From positions 1 to 31,238 of the IMG/VR virus record IMGVR_UViG_3300036466_000415: DNA of 31,238 nucleotides, one strand, 5' to 3'. Below are positions 7,913 through 16,500 of the stretch, piece by piece. Below the pieces are notes generated by a model. It made no database searches and was not told the origin of the DNA. It was given only the letters and a program-made list of their open reading frames with translations. The position numbers and the translations under genes are program-made. This DNA is from a virus. The stretch's first letter is position 1. Every line of letters starts with the position of its first letter.

Positions 7913-8250
7913 TGCCATTGCAGCAATTTATTTGGGTCCCAACCGGCGAGGCGTCAGGCGATAAGTCGTTTAGTGTTCGCAAGGCTGAATTTGGTGACGG
8001 TTACAGCCAAGCGGTTGCCGATGGTTTAAATAACGAAAAGCAAAGCTGGCCACTCACTTTCACGGTAAAAAAGTCGGAGGCGGAGCTGATCCGCGACTTC
8101 TTCGACCAACATAAAGGTAGTCAATCATTTGCGTGGACTCCACCGCTAGGCACCTTGTCACTATGGACAGTGGAAAAATATGCCATCACGCCACTCGGCG
8201 CCAATATCTACCGTATCAATGCCACATTTGAACAGGCCTATCATCCTTAG
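7912..8250 (+). CDS. Minor tail protein M-like
   Basis: A 112-residue protein that matches lambda M in size and position, directly after the tape measure. It opens MPLQQFIWVPTGEASGDKSFSV and carries KAEFGDGYSQAVADGLNNEKQSW, the typical 'FGDGY.Q' motif, and ends FAWTPP...ATFEQAYHP. M takes part in building the tail tip. TAATG at 7910-7914 couples it to the tape measure gene. In lambda the next gene is L, but here a 3.2-kb retroelement cassette lies between. Confidence 0.85.
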   Translation: MPLQQFIWVPTGEASGDKSFSVRKAEFGDGYSQAVADGLNNEKQSWPLTFTVKKSEAELIRDFFDQHKGSQSFAWTPPLGTLSLWTVEKYAITPLGANIYRINATFEQAYHP

Positions 8251-8282
8251 AGCCAGCACTTCCATTACTTTTAAGGTTAACC

Positions 8283-9443
8283 ATGACAGTAGAACAAATT
8301 AACTTAGGCACCTCACCAACAGGCGGTGACGGCGATACCGCGCGCCAAGCATTCGAGAAGGTCAATAATAACTTTACTGCCGCCGAAAACGCCGCCAGTC
8401 GATTGGTCGGCGTGGATAGTCCTGAAAAACTGGTCGATAAGGCAGGATTTGAGATCCTAATCAAGGACCGACTAAGGCAAGAGGTTGAGTTTATATCCGG
8501 TGGTAAAAATACGGTGATTTATGACGCCCAAGGCAATCCAAACGTCATGGTTGTCATACCTAGATTTAATTATGAAGATCTGGGATTGCCAGATTTACAG
8601 CTTGGAACTGGTACTCCTACAGCATTTTTAACTAACGGTGCTCCACGTGGCGAAATAATGATTGCCAAATATCTGGCTAGCGCAGGAGGCTCTACATGCT
8701 CAGTTATCGGCGGTGTGCAGCCGCAGGTATACGTTAACTATGACCAAGCAAAGGCTAAATGCACTGACAAAGGCGCTGGCTGGCATTTAATGTCACATCA
8801 TGAGTGGGCCGCTATTTCACTGCTGGCATTTGGCAATGGAACTGTGCCCCGTGGAAACACTTATCATGGACGCGCGCACGATAGGCCAATAGAAACAGCG
8901 ATACGTGAAGATGATGGAGCTCCAGGCGACGCATCCGGAACAGGAAGCACGGACACAGGTAGTGGCCCAGCGACTTGGTCTCATGACCATACTGATTTTG
9001 GTGTGTGCGATTTAGTTGGTAATGTCTGGGAATGGCAAGATCAAATGAAGCTCGTTGATGGTCAGATAGTCACAACGCTAGATAACGCACCAGAACAGCT
9101 AGAATCAAGCTGGATTTCTCAGCAGGCATACTACAACGCATCTGGAGGCTTGAAACTAGACTCATCAGTAACAGTGTCTGGCTCCGTTAACGTTGAATTC
9201 AGGCAGCTTGGCAAGTCAGCGTCATATGTTCCAAATGAGCTTATGCGCCGCATTATGCTCGAGACAGCATCACCTAACACGTTAAATGGCAGGATTTACG
9301 CTGACAATCGCGGGGAAAGACTACCGATCCGCGGAGGCAGCTGGAACAACGGCTCGAGCGCCGGGCTTTCGGCTCTCATCCTCAGTTTCTCGCGTTCGTA
9401 CTCGAGCAGCACGATCGGTTTCCGTCCAGCTTATTTTTCATAA
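8283..9443 (+). CDS. DGR target: variable tail protein with FGE/C-type-lectin-like C-terminal domain
   Basis: A 386-residue protein. Residues 1-45 (MTVEQINLGTSPTGGDGDTA, then QAFEKVNNNFTAAE) are a tail fibre attachment sequence common in phages. From about residue 110 the protein looks like the formylglycine-generating-enzyme type of C-type lectin fold: GWHLMSHHEWAA, then DFGVCDLVGNVWEW, and a C-terminal LPIRGGSWNNGSSAG...IGFRPAYFS. The last 37 residues are the VR. Asn codons of the template are changed here at residues 353, 359, 366, 368, 369, 373, 375 and 377 (now S, S, I, S, F, Y, S, T). The conserved core W354, N355, N356, G379, F380, R381 and P382 is kept. It should display a variable receptor-binding surface at the tail tip. 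Confidence 0.92.
   Translation: MTVEQINLGTSPTGGDGDTARQAFEKVNNNFTAAENAASRLVGVDSPEKLVDKAGFEILIKDRLRQEVEFISGGKNTVIYDAQGNPNVMVVIPRFNYEDLGLPDLQLGTGTPTAFLTNGAPRGEIMIAKYLASAGGSTCSVIGGVQPQVYVNYDQAKAKCTDKGAGWHLMSHHEWAAISLLAFGNGTVPRGNTYHGRAHDRPIETAIREDDGAPGDASGTGSTDTGSGPATWSHDHTDFGVCDLVGNVWEWQDQMKLVDGQIVTTLDNAPEQLESSWISQQAYYNASGGLKLDSSVTVSGSVNVEFRQLGKSASYVPNELMRRIMLETASPNTLNGRIYADNRGERLPIRGGSWNNGSSAGLSALILSFSRSYSSSTIGFRPAYFS
9323..9431 (+). repeat. DGR variable repeat (VR)
   Basis: This 109-bp stretch aligns without gaps to 9904-10012. Ten positions differ. Nine are adenines in the template: G at 9340, 9358, 9385 and 9406, T at 9379, 9387, 9388 and 9399, C at 9412. The tenth is C to G at 9413. This adenine bias is the signature of mutagenic retrohoming. 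The last 18 bp (9414-9431) are identical in both and are the likely initiation-of-homing segment. Confidence 0.95.
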
Positions 9444-9462
9444 AGTTTACTGTGTTTTGTTG

Positions 9463-9480
9463 GTGGCGCGATAGCGCCAC
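9463..9480. other. DGR hairpin/cruciform downstream of VR
   Basis: GTGGCGC (9463-9469), a GATA tetraloop and GCGCCAC (9474-9480) form a perfect seven-pair GC-rich hairpin 31 bp after the end of VR. No T-run follows, so it is not a standard terminator. Size, loop and position match the target-DNA hairpin that raises homing efficiency in the Bordetella phage DGR. Confidence 0.8.
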
Positions 9481-9530
9481 GTGAAGCAAGAAAATTTAAT
9501 CCGTATACTTTTAATTAACAGGAGTTTGAG

Positions 9531-9893
9531 TTGTCAGCATTGATAATAGAAGAGAAGTGCAGAGAGATGATTTTGTTTGGCTATGCTGCAATAAAGCAGT
9601 TCCCCAAGCACGAAACTCACGTTCTTGGCGCAGAAATCAGGCTGTCAATGCTGCAAATGCAGCGCTTAATCATCACCGCGATGAAGCGCTACCACAAAAA
9701 GACCACGCTAACCGATCTCGACATTGAGATTGCGATACTAAAGCGTAGGGTAAGGCTGGCTAAAGATCTGCGGTACGTTGACATAAAACGATATCAAAGA
9801 TGGATAGTTCAAATTGTCGAAATAGGTAAAATGCTAGGAGGCTGGATAAAGTCTCTTGGTTTTCAAGACCGTCAACAGGTTGGCGCATTATGA
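9531..9893 (+). CDS. avd: DGR accessory variability determinant (Avd)
   Basis: A 120-residue basic, all-helical protein. The segment YHKKTTLTDLDIEIAILKRR, followed by VRLAKDLRYVDIKRYQRWIV and EIGKMLGGWIK, is the hallmark of the Avd four-helix-bundle family. In Bordetella phage this protein forms a pentamer, binds the RT and the template RNA, and is required for cDNA synthesis. The start is TTG at 9531, with CAGGAG at 9519-9524; no in-frame ATG gives a full-length protein. Its TGA stop (9891-9893) overlaps the ATG of the RT by 4 bp. Confidence 0.93.
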   Translation: MSALIIEEKCREMILFGYAAIKQFPKHETHVLGAEIRLSMLQMQRLIITAMKRYHKKTTLTDLDIEIAILKRRVRLAKDLRYVDIKRYQRWIVQIVEIGKMLGGWIKSLGFQDRQQVGAL

Positions 9894-11161
9894 ATACACC
9901 GGAACCGATCCGCGGAGGCAACTGGAACAACGGCTCGAACGCCGGGCTTTCGGCTCTCAACCTCAATAACTCGCGTTCGAACTCGAACAGCAACATCGGT
10001 TTCCGTCCAGCTCTTGATCACGCCAGAAGCAATAACCCTAATGGGTGTTGCCAGTGCAATAATGAAAAGGATGCGCCAACCTCGGCTATTGCCGAAACAC
10101 TCACCAAGCCTTTCGACGCGTCGAAAGGCTGCTTATTTGAGGGTATATACGCCTTTGAAAATATCCTTGCCGCAGCATATCAGTGCAGAAAAGGAAAGGC
10201 TAAATCAAATAGCACGCTAAGGTTTTTTAACGAGCTGGAGGAGAACGTCATCCAACTGCAAAATGAGTTGATGTGGGGCATGTATCAGTCATCTGCATAT
10301 CATCATTTTTACGTATTTGAGCCAAAAAGGAGGTTGATCTCCGCTCCAAACTTCAGGGATAGAGTTGTTCACAGAGCTATTTATAACATTATTGAACCAC
10401 TATTTGACAAAACATACTGCCACGACTCGTATGCTTGTAGGCACAATAAAGGGACGCATAAAGGAGCTGATAGGGCACAGCTTTTTATCAAGCGCGTGGA
10501 GCAAAAGTATGGCAAAGCTTATGCGCTTAAAGCGGATATTAGTCGTTACTTCTCAAGCATAGACCATCACATATTAAAGTCGATAATCGCTCAAAAGATA
10601 AAATGTGAACGAAGCAAGTCTCTGCTGTTTTACGTTATAGATTCAAGCCCTAGCGATGAATTTGCGGTTGGGATACCGCTTGGTAATTTAACCAGCCAGA
10701 TATTCGCCAACCTATATTTAAATGAGCTCGACAGATTTGTTAAGCACCACCTCAAAGCTAAAAACTACGTAAGGTACATGGACGACTTTGTGATTATTCA
10801 TCACGAAAAAATTCAGCTTCACGAATGGCGCAGGCAGATAGAGCTGTACCTTAATCAAAATCTAAGGTTAAAAACTAACGCCAAGACGCAGGTGTTTCCC
10901 ATTTCGCGCAACAATGGCAGAGGGCTTGATTTTCTCGGGTATAGGATCTACTCGGATCATAGGCTGTTAAGAAAATGCAGCGTGAAAAGGATAAAGTCCA
11001 AGCTTAAAAAATTTCATTTAGATTACGGCAATGGCGAGATCAACATAAGCGATATAAATCAATCAATACAATCTTGGATTGGGCACGCAAAGCATGCTAA
11101 TGCGCATGGGTTAATGACAAAGCTATTTAGTCAAGCTTTTACGAGGAACGATAATGTTTAG
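9890..11161 (+). CDS. DGR reverse transcriptase with TR-encoded N-terminus
   Basis: A 423-residue protein. The conserved RT starts near residue 82 (LFEGIYAFENILAAAYQCRK) and includes FYVFEPKRRLISAPNFRDRV, SYACRHNKGTHKG, the first catalytic Asp in LKADISRYFSSID (D216), the DGR-type GIPLGNLTSQ (261-270) and the catalytic YMDD at 296-299. It copies TR RNA with errors at adenines. The frame starts at ATG 9890, overlapping the avd stop. I find no in-frame ATG, GTG or TTG after it until about 10264, inside the conserved RT domain, so the TR must be translated unless a rare codon is used. A small phage gene overlaps its end by 8 bp. Confidence 0.93.
   Translation: MNTPEPIRGGNWNNGSNAGLSALNLNNSRSNSNSNIGFRPALDHARSNNPNGCCQCNNEKDAPTSAIAETLTKPFDASKGCLFEGIYAFENILAAAYQCRKGKAKSNSTLRFFNELEENVIQLQNELMWGMYQSSAYHHFYVFEPKRRLISAPNFRDRVVHRAIYNIIEPLFDKTYCHDSYACRHNKGTHKGADRAQLFIKRVEQKYGKAYALKADISRYFSSIDHHILKSIIAQKIKCERSKSLLFYVIDSSPSDEFAVGIPLGNLTSQIFANLYLNELDRFVKHHLKAKNYVRYMDDFVIIHHEKIQLHEWRRQIELYLNQNLRLKTNAKTQVFPISRNNGRGLDFLGYRIYSDHRLLRKCSVKRIKSKLKKFHLDYGNGEINISDINQSIQSWIGHAKHANAHGLMTKLFSQAFTRNDNV
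9904..10012 (+). repeat. DGR template repeat (TR)
   Basis: The template partner of VR, 581 bp downstream of it. It holds about 26 adenines, with ten Asn codons (nine AAC, one AAT) whose first two adenines can be mutated without creating stop codons. Eight of those codons differ in VR. It lies entirely inside the RT reading frame, in the same frame as VR, so it encodes residues 6-41 of the RT as an Asn-rich copy of the target's C-terminus. Confidence 0.95.
10107..10130. repeat. 24-nt perfect palindrome in the TR-RT spacer
   Basis: AGCCTTTCGACG is followed directly by its exact reverse complement, 94 bp after TR and just before the conserved RT domain. RNA from either strand would form a strong hairpin. 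A smaller hairpin, CGGC-TATT-GCCG, lies at 10083-10094. It also encodes RT residues 73-80. It may be part of the structured spacer RNA that DGR RTs need downstream of TR; that function is inferred. Confidence 0.8.
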
Positions 11162-11444
11162 TTACATATATAAGTCGCAGCGCCACAGCGATACTGATTT
11201 AAATTACATGAAAAACCTAGGTATGGATGAGGAGCAAATTAATTCAGTGCTTTCTCAGCGTCAATACGAGGCTGTTGACGGGGCTGTAGCAAAAAGAAAA
11301 GAGGCTTATTTAACTGAGTCAGACCCGTTATTTATAGAAGCTTCATTTGATAATGACGAAGCAAAAGTGCAAGCGTGGAGAGATAAGGTTATTGAGATAA
11401 AGGCCAGGTATCCTATCAACCATGAATTTATGGTTAATAAATAA
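11154..11444 (+). CDS. Small tail-fibre-associated protein
   Basis: A 96-residue protein. It has a helical N-terminal half (GMDEEQINSVLSQRQYEAVD) and a C-terminal ESDPLFIEASFDNDEAKVQA, then WRDKVIEIKARYP. The 'SDPLF...W..K..EIKARYP' pattern is common in short proteins encoded after phage tail fibre genes, some of them fibre chaperones. It overlaps the RT end by 8 bp, and its TAA shares a base with the ATG of L. Its location suggests it serves the variable tail protein rather than the retroelement chemistry. Confidence 0.6.
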   Translation: MFSYIYKSQRHSDTDLNYMKNLGMDEEQINSVLSQRQYEAVDGAVAKRKEAYLTESDPLFIEASFDNDEAKVQAWRDKVIEIKARYPINHEFMVNK

Positions 11445-12184
11445 TGCTCACTCATGACATACAAATCCTAGAGCCTGGCAGCGAAATTATTCTGTTCGAG
11501 GTCGACGGCAGTGACTTTGGCGCCGATATTATGCGTTTTCATGCCCATAATATCCCGCATGCGGCGGATGAAATTGCCGAGGCTGTCGCGCAGCAGTTAG
11601 ATCTACCAGCAAAGTCTATCTGGTGGCAGGGCGAAGAATACTCACCATGGCCAGTTAAAATTGAGGATGTAGAGATCAACTCAGATGGCTCACCATCTAG
11701 TCCAAAGCTCACAGTAGCTAACTTGGAAGGTACTATATCTGCGTTGTGTTTAATCTACCAAAACATGGAAAATGCCAGGGTAACTATTCATCGCACCTTA
11801 GCCAAGTATCTCGATGCGGCTAACTTTAGCGATGGCAATGCTGATGCAGATCCAACCCAAGAGAATATCGATATCTGGTTAATTGACCAAAAGACCACCG
11901 AGAATAACCAGATAATTCAGTTTCAGCTGTCTAATCCTGCGGCAGTAGGTAACTATAAAATAGGCCGCAAGATGACACCTTATTGTTTTTGGTGTCAGCG
12001 TGGTCGATATCGGGGCCCTGATTGTGGTTACACTGGGGGTGCCATGTTTGATATAGACGATAACCCCACAACAGACCCGGCCGCAGATCAATGCAGCGGC
12101 ACCATTGCTGGCTGCAAAAAGCGCTTTGGCGAAGACGCCGAACTACCTTATGGTGGCTTTGCCGCCGTGCGCATGATCAAATAG
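11444..12184 (+). CDS. Minor tail protein L-like (Cys-rich tail tip protein)
   Basis: A 246-residue protein resembling lambda L. The N-terminal part is a beta-rich tail tip domain, and the C-terminal 70 residues hold five Cys (181, 184, 194, 217, 224) in YCFWCQRGRYRGPDCGYTGG and DQCSGTIAGCKKRFG. In lambda the equivalent Cys bind an iron-sulfur cluster. The end, ELPYGGFAAVRMIK, is also typical. ATG 11444 overlaps the preceding stop. It is followed by K, I and J, which restores the lambda order after the DGR. Confidence 0.87.
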   Translation: MLTHDIQILEPGSEIILFEVDGSDFGADIMRFHAHNIPHAADEIAEAVAQQLDLPAKSIWWQGEEYSPWPVKIEDVEINSDGSPSSPKLTVANLEGTISALCLIYQNMENARVTIHRTLAKYLDAANFSDGNADADPTQENIDIWLIDQKTTENNQIIQFQLSNPAAVGNYKIGRKMTPYCFWCQRGRYRGPDCGYTGGAMFDIDDNPTTDPAADQCSGTIAGCKKRFGEDAELPYGGFAAVRMIK

Positions 12185-12207
12185 CGCCACAAATAAAAGG
12201 CCACCTT

Positions 12208-12912
12208 ATGAAACCATCCTCACTGTTGGCGTTTCGTCAGCATGCCGACCAATGCTACCCAAATGAATGCTGCGGTGTATTATTGATGGTTGGCAAGTCA
12301 GAGCAGTACCGCCCCTGTGATAACACTCACGAACAAGTTCAAGACGCCTTTCGTATCGACCCGCAGTCTTTCGCGGCGCTCGAGGACGAAGGCACTATCA
12401 TCGGTATTTGCCACAGTCACCCAGATGCCAGCAGCCAACCAAGCAGTCATGACTTGGCCATGTGTGAGGCATCAAAGCTGCCATGGCATATATTAAGCTG
12501 GCCAGAGGCTGACTTGCGTACTGTTGTGCCTACAGGCGAAATGCCACCACTGCTAAATCGGCCGTTTGTTCATGGTGTATGGGACTGCTATGCCCAAGTC
12601 AAAGATTGGTACAAACTAGAACTTGGTGTCACCCTGCCAGAATTTGAACGAACAGATGGTTGGTGGGAAGGTGACCAAGAGCTGTACCTCGATAATTATG
12701 CCAATGCAGGGTTCTCGCCAATAGCAGAAGATCAAATGCAAATAGGAGACGTCATCTTAATGCAAATCCAAGCGCCCCGCGTTAATCATGCCGCCGTGTA
12801 TATCGGTAATAACATGATCCAGCATCACCTGTATGGACGCCTGTCACGCCGTGATGTTTATGGTGGTTATTGGCAGCGCAACACCAGGTTGATCGTTAGG
12901 AAAGACCAGTAG
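12208..12912 (+). CDS. Tail assembly protein K-like: JAMM + NlpC/P60 peptidase
   Basis: A 234-residue two-domain protein. Residues 1-105 form a JAB/MPN domain with the JAMM set: E20 in NECCGVLL, H69 and H71 in CHSHPDASSQPSSHD, and D82. Residues about 118-232 are NlpC/P60-like, with Cys127 in GVWDCYAQVKDW and His194 in RVNHAAVYIG. Lambda K has the same arrangement and acts in tail tip assembly, perhaps also in cell wall cleavage. ATG 12208 is chosen because AAAAGG lies upstream and the earlier in-frame start at 12091 is inside L. A terminator follows at once. Confidence 0.88.
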   Translation: MKPSSLLAFRQHADQCYPNECCGVLLMVGKSEQYRPCDNTHEQVQDAFRIDPQSFAALEDEGTIIGICHSHPDASSQPSSHDLAMCEASKLPWHILSWPEADLRTVVPTGEMPPLLNRPFVHGVWDCYAQVKDWYKLELGVTLPEFERTDGWWEGDQELYLDNYANAGFSPIAEDQMQIGDVILMQIQAPRVNHAAVYIGNNMIQHHLYGRLSRRDVYGGYWQRNTRLIVRKDQ

Positions 12913-12924
12913 TTATTTTGACAG

Positions 12925-12944
12925 CCCGCTTAAGCGGGTTTTTT
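12925..12944 (+). terminator. Intrinsic terminator inside the tail operon
   Basis: CCCGCTTAAGCGGG (12925-12938) is a perfect palindrome followed by six Ts, 12 bp after the K stop codon and 19 bp before the start of I. It would cut J expression unless late RNA polymerase is antiterminated. Confidence 0.8.
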
Positions 12945-12963
12945 ATTGCCTGAAGGAAACCCA

Positions 12964-13560
12964 ATGCAACCAGAAACCCAGCAGAAAACCGTGATTAAGC
13001 TGTCAGGCTCACTTGCCGCCAAATTTGGCCGTTGCCATGTGCGTTACCTCGAATCTGGTAAAACATGGGAGGCGTTCTCGGCACTTAAACATACCCTGCA
13101 AGGCTTCGAGCAGTTTGTACTCGAGCAGGCTAAGCTGGGGATGCGTTACGCCATCTTTCGTAATGGCGAGAACGTGATCGAAGATGAGTTTGATTTTGAG
13201 GGCACGCGCGAGATCCGTATCGTACCAGTAATGGAAGGCCGTAAGCGTGGCGGGATACTGCAAACCATAGTGGGCGCGGTGTTAGTGGTGGTTGGGGCCG
13301 TGTTATCCGCTTATGGGTTTGGCGCTATTGGCGCTCCAATGATGCAGGCTGGTATCGGCATTATGGCAGGGGGGATATTGCAAATGCTTTCGCCGCAAAA
13401 TCTCGCCAATTCATCCAATGAAGACTCAGCCACCAGTTACGCCTTTGGTGGTGCAGTAAATACCAGTGCGCAAGGCAACCCTGTTGGTATTGGCTACGGT
13501 GAACGTTTAGTCGGTGGAGCCATTATCAGTGCTGGTATTTACGCAGAGGATCAACGTTAA
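12964..13560 (+). CDS. Tail assembly protein I-like
   Basis: A 198-residue protein in the lambda I slot. It begins MQPETQQKTVIKLSGSLAAK, continues with FGRCHVRYLESGKTWEAFSA and FEIR-type ubiquitin-like fold signs (REIRIVPVMEGRKRGGILQ), and has a Gly/Ala-rich hydrophobic segment at about 105-145 (GAVLVVVGAVLSAYGFGAIG). It ends with YGERLVGGAIISAGIYAEDQ, as in other I proteins. ATG 12964 has GAAGGA upstream; the TTG at 12946 lies within the terminator region and is less likely. TAATG couples it to J. Confidence 0.85.
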   Translation: MQPETQQKTVIKLSGSLAAKFGRCHVRYLESGKTWEAFSALKHTLQGFEQFVLEQAKLGMRYAIFRNGENVIEDEFDFEGTREIRIVPVMEGRKRGGILQTIVGAVLVVVGAVLSAYGFGAIGAPMMQAGIGIMAGGILQMLSPQNLANSSNEDSATSYAFGGAVNTSAQGNPVGIGYGERLVGGAIISAGIYAEDQR

Positions 13561-16500
13561 TGGGTATGGTTGCACCAATCACAGGCCGAAAAAGCGGCGA
13601 TGAAGGTCACACGCCTGTTGAATCACCTAATGATCTGCTTTCAACTAGCCATGCCAAGATATTGCTAGCGCTGGGTGAAGGGGAGTGGGAAGGCAGCATT
13701 GATGGCAGTATGATATACCTAAATAGCACGCCATTAATCGATAGCAATGGCAATGAAAACTTCCCGGGCACAAAGTGGGACTTTCGCCCAGGTAGTGTGC
13801 AGCAAACGTATATCAAAGGCATTCCAAGTGTAGAGAATGAACTCACCATTAACACGGAGCTGAAATCCGACAACAGTTGGGTGAGATGGCTAACCAACAG
13901 CATGCTCTCTGCTATACGCTTGCGCCTCCGCTGGCCAGCACTGCAGCAACAAAAAGAAAATGGCGATGTAGTTGGTTACAGCATCGATTATTCGGTTGAA
14001 ATTGCAACCGATGGCGGCAGCTACAAAAGTGTGCTAACAACATCAGTAACAGGCAAAACCAACACCTCTTATGAACGTAGCCATAGAATAGACTTGCCGA
14101 CAGGCAGCAGCTGGCAAATTAGAGTTCGCCGCAGCACGCCAAATCAAAATAAAAATACGGTGAGCGATGCCATGTTTATCTCTGCGATCACTGAGGTAGT
14201 TGACGCAAAGTTTAGCTATCCGAATACCGCGCTGCTATATGTCGAGTTTGACGCCAGCCAGTTTAATAATATTCCCAGCGTTGCAGTTAAAGCCAAAATG
14301 CGTAAAGTGCGCGTGCCGACTAACTATGATCCTATTTCGCGAACTTATGCCGGCATGTGGGACGGCAGCTTTAAAATTGCGTGGACCAATAACCCAGCTT
14401 GGATATCCTACGACCTAATATTAGATGATCGCTTTGGGACCGGTCAGCGAATTACCGCCAATCTAGTCGATAAATGGGAGCTCTACTTAATTGCGCAATA
14501 CTGTGATGAGCTGGTGCCAAATGGTAAAGGTGACATGGAGCCTCGCTATACCTGTGATATTTATATCCAAGAGGCTAAAGAAGCATGGCAGGTGCTGCGT
14601 GACTTGGCTGCTATTTATCGCGGCATGACCTATTGGGCAAACGGCCAAATGTATACCGTGGCAGATATGCCGCGAGATATGGACTTCCTCTATACTAATG
14701 CCAACGTTATCGCCGGTGAATTCAGCTACACTGGCACCAGCGTGCGCTCAAAATTCACTCGAGCCCTTGTGAGTTGGGACAACCCAGACAATGAATACAA
14801 CACAGATGTCACATCTACTGGTGATGTGGCGCTGCAGCGCCGCTACGGCGACAATCCAATTGAGTTAAGCGCAATAGGCTGTACCCGCGAATCAGAAGCG
14901 CAGCGGCGTGGCAAGTGGGCGATTTACACTAACAACAATAATCGCATGGTGTCGTTTTCAGTTGGACTAGATGGTCAAATCCCTTTACCTGGCGCGATTA
15001 TCGGAGTTGCCGACAAACTTATTGCCGGCAAGCGAATAGGCGGTCGTATTTCTGCTGTTGACGGGGTAAGCATTACATTAGATAAGGCGCCTGATACTGC
15101 TGTAAATGACAGGTTGATCGTCAATCTACCATCAGGCAAAGCTGAGGCGCGCACCATCACTGCAGTTGATGGCAACGTTATTACAGTATCAACCGAATAC
15201 AGCGAAACACCAGCCTCACAACTACAGTGGGCGATAGAAAGCGCTTCACTAGCGCCACAGTTATTTAGGGTGATGGCAGTAAGTAAGGCGGACTCTGATG
15301 AGATTGAGTATCAGATCAGCGGCATCGAGTACAACCCAGGTAAATTCCCAGCGATTGATAACGGCTCGCAGTTATTAGAAAGGCCAATTTCCACGCTGCC
15401 ACCAAAAACGCAGCTACCACCCGCAGAGGTAACCATAGCTCAGCGCACTTACATTGAGCAGGCTCAGTCAGTCACGGTAATGATTATCGAGTGGCCCAAG
15501 GCGGCAAATGCGATTGGATATGATGTTGAATGGCGTAAAGATAGCGGCGAATGGGTAACCGTTCCGCGCACTGGCGCGACTAGCGTCGAGATTATTGGCG
15601 TGTATACCGGCAACTATTTAGCGCGTGTCCGTGCGGTAAATTCTGTTAACGTGGCATCCATTCCTAGAGAATCAATATTAACGGCGATCACAGGCAAGCA
15701 AGGCCAGCTAGAAACGGTTAACTCGCTGACCACGGCATCGAAAGTGTTCGGCATTCAAATTGACTGGACCTTCCCGCCGGCGAGCGGTGACACGCTAAAC
15801 ACCGAAATCCGTTACTCGCTAAACGCCAACGGTAGCAATCCGGTGATCCTCGGGCAGTTTGCTTACCCACTTAACACTCATACCATGGCTGGCCTGGCCG
15901 CCGGTGCCGCTTACTTTTTCTCTGCAAGGCTGGTTGATAAATCAGGAAATGTAAGCGAGTGGTCAGAATGGGTATTAGGCCAATCGTCATCAAATGCGGA
16001 TGAAATCCTTGGATACCTCACAAATCAAATCAGTGAATCACAACTCGCGCAAGAACTGCTTGATCCAATCCAGCAAATACCAAGCATTAAATTAAATGCA
16101 GATAAGGTAAATCCGCTGCAGGCACAGGTTGATCAAGTTCAGAGCCAACTTGCAGAAATTGTAGGGGCCGGAGATTGGGATCCAGAAACTGCCTATAATA
16201 TTGATGATCTGGTTAAGTATAATGGAGCTCTATATCGCGCTAAAGTTAACGTCCCAGCCGGAACAGTACCAACAAACACTAGTTACTGGGATAAAGTTGG
16301 CGACTACTCGTCACTTGGTGAGTTCGTTACAGCCATTTCAATAAGAGTTGATGACGTTGAAACATCAATTGACGATATCACTGGAGAGCTAACCAATCAG
16401 GCGCAATCGATAGATGGCATATATGCTCAAGTCAATCCACCAATGGCTGGTGATGTAGACTGGAATGCCGGTAATAACATTGTATTAGCCGGAGTCTGGT

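Noticed and set aside
9286-9474. ORF overlapping VR in another frame
   Set aside because: It is a shadow of the target gene; Ala/Arg/Ser-rich without a start site.
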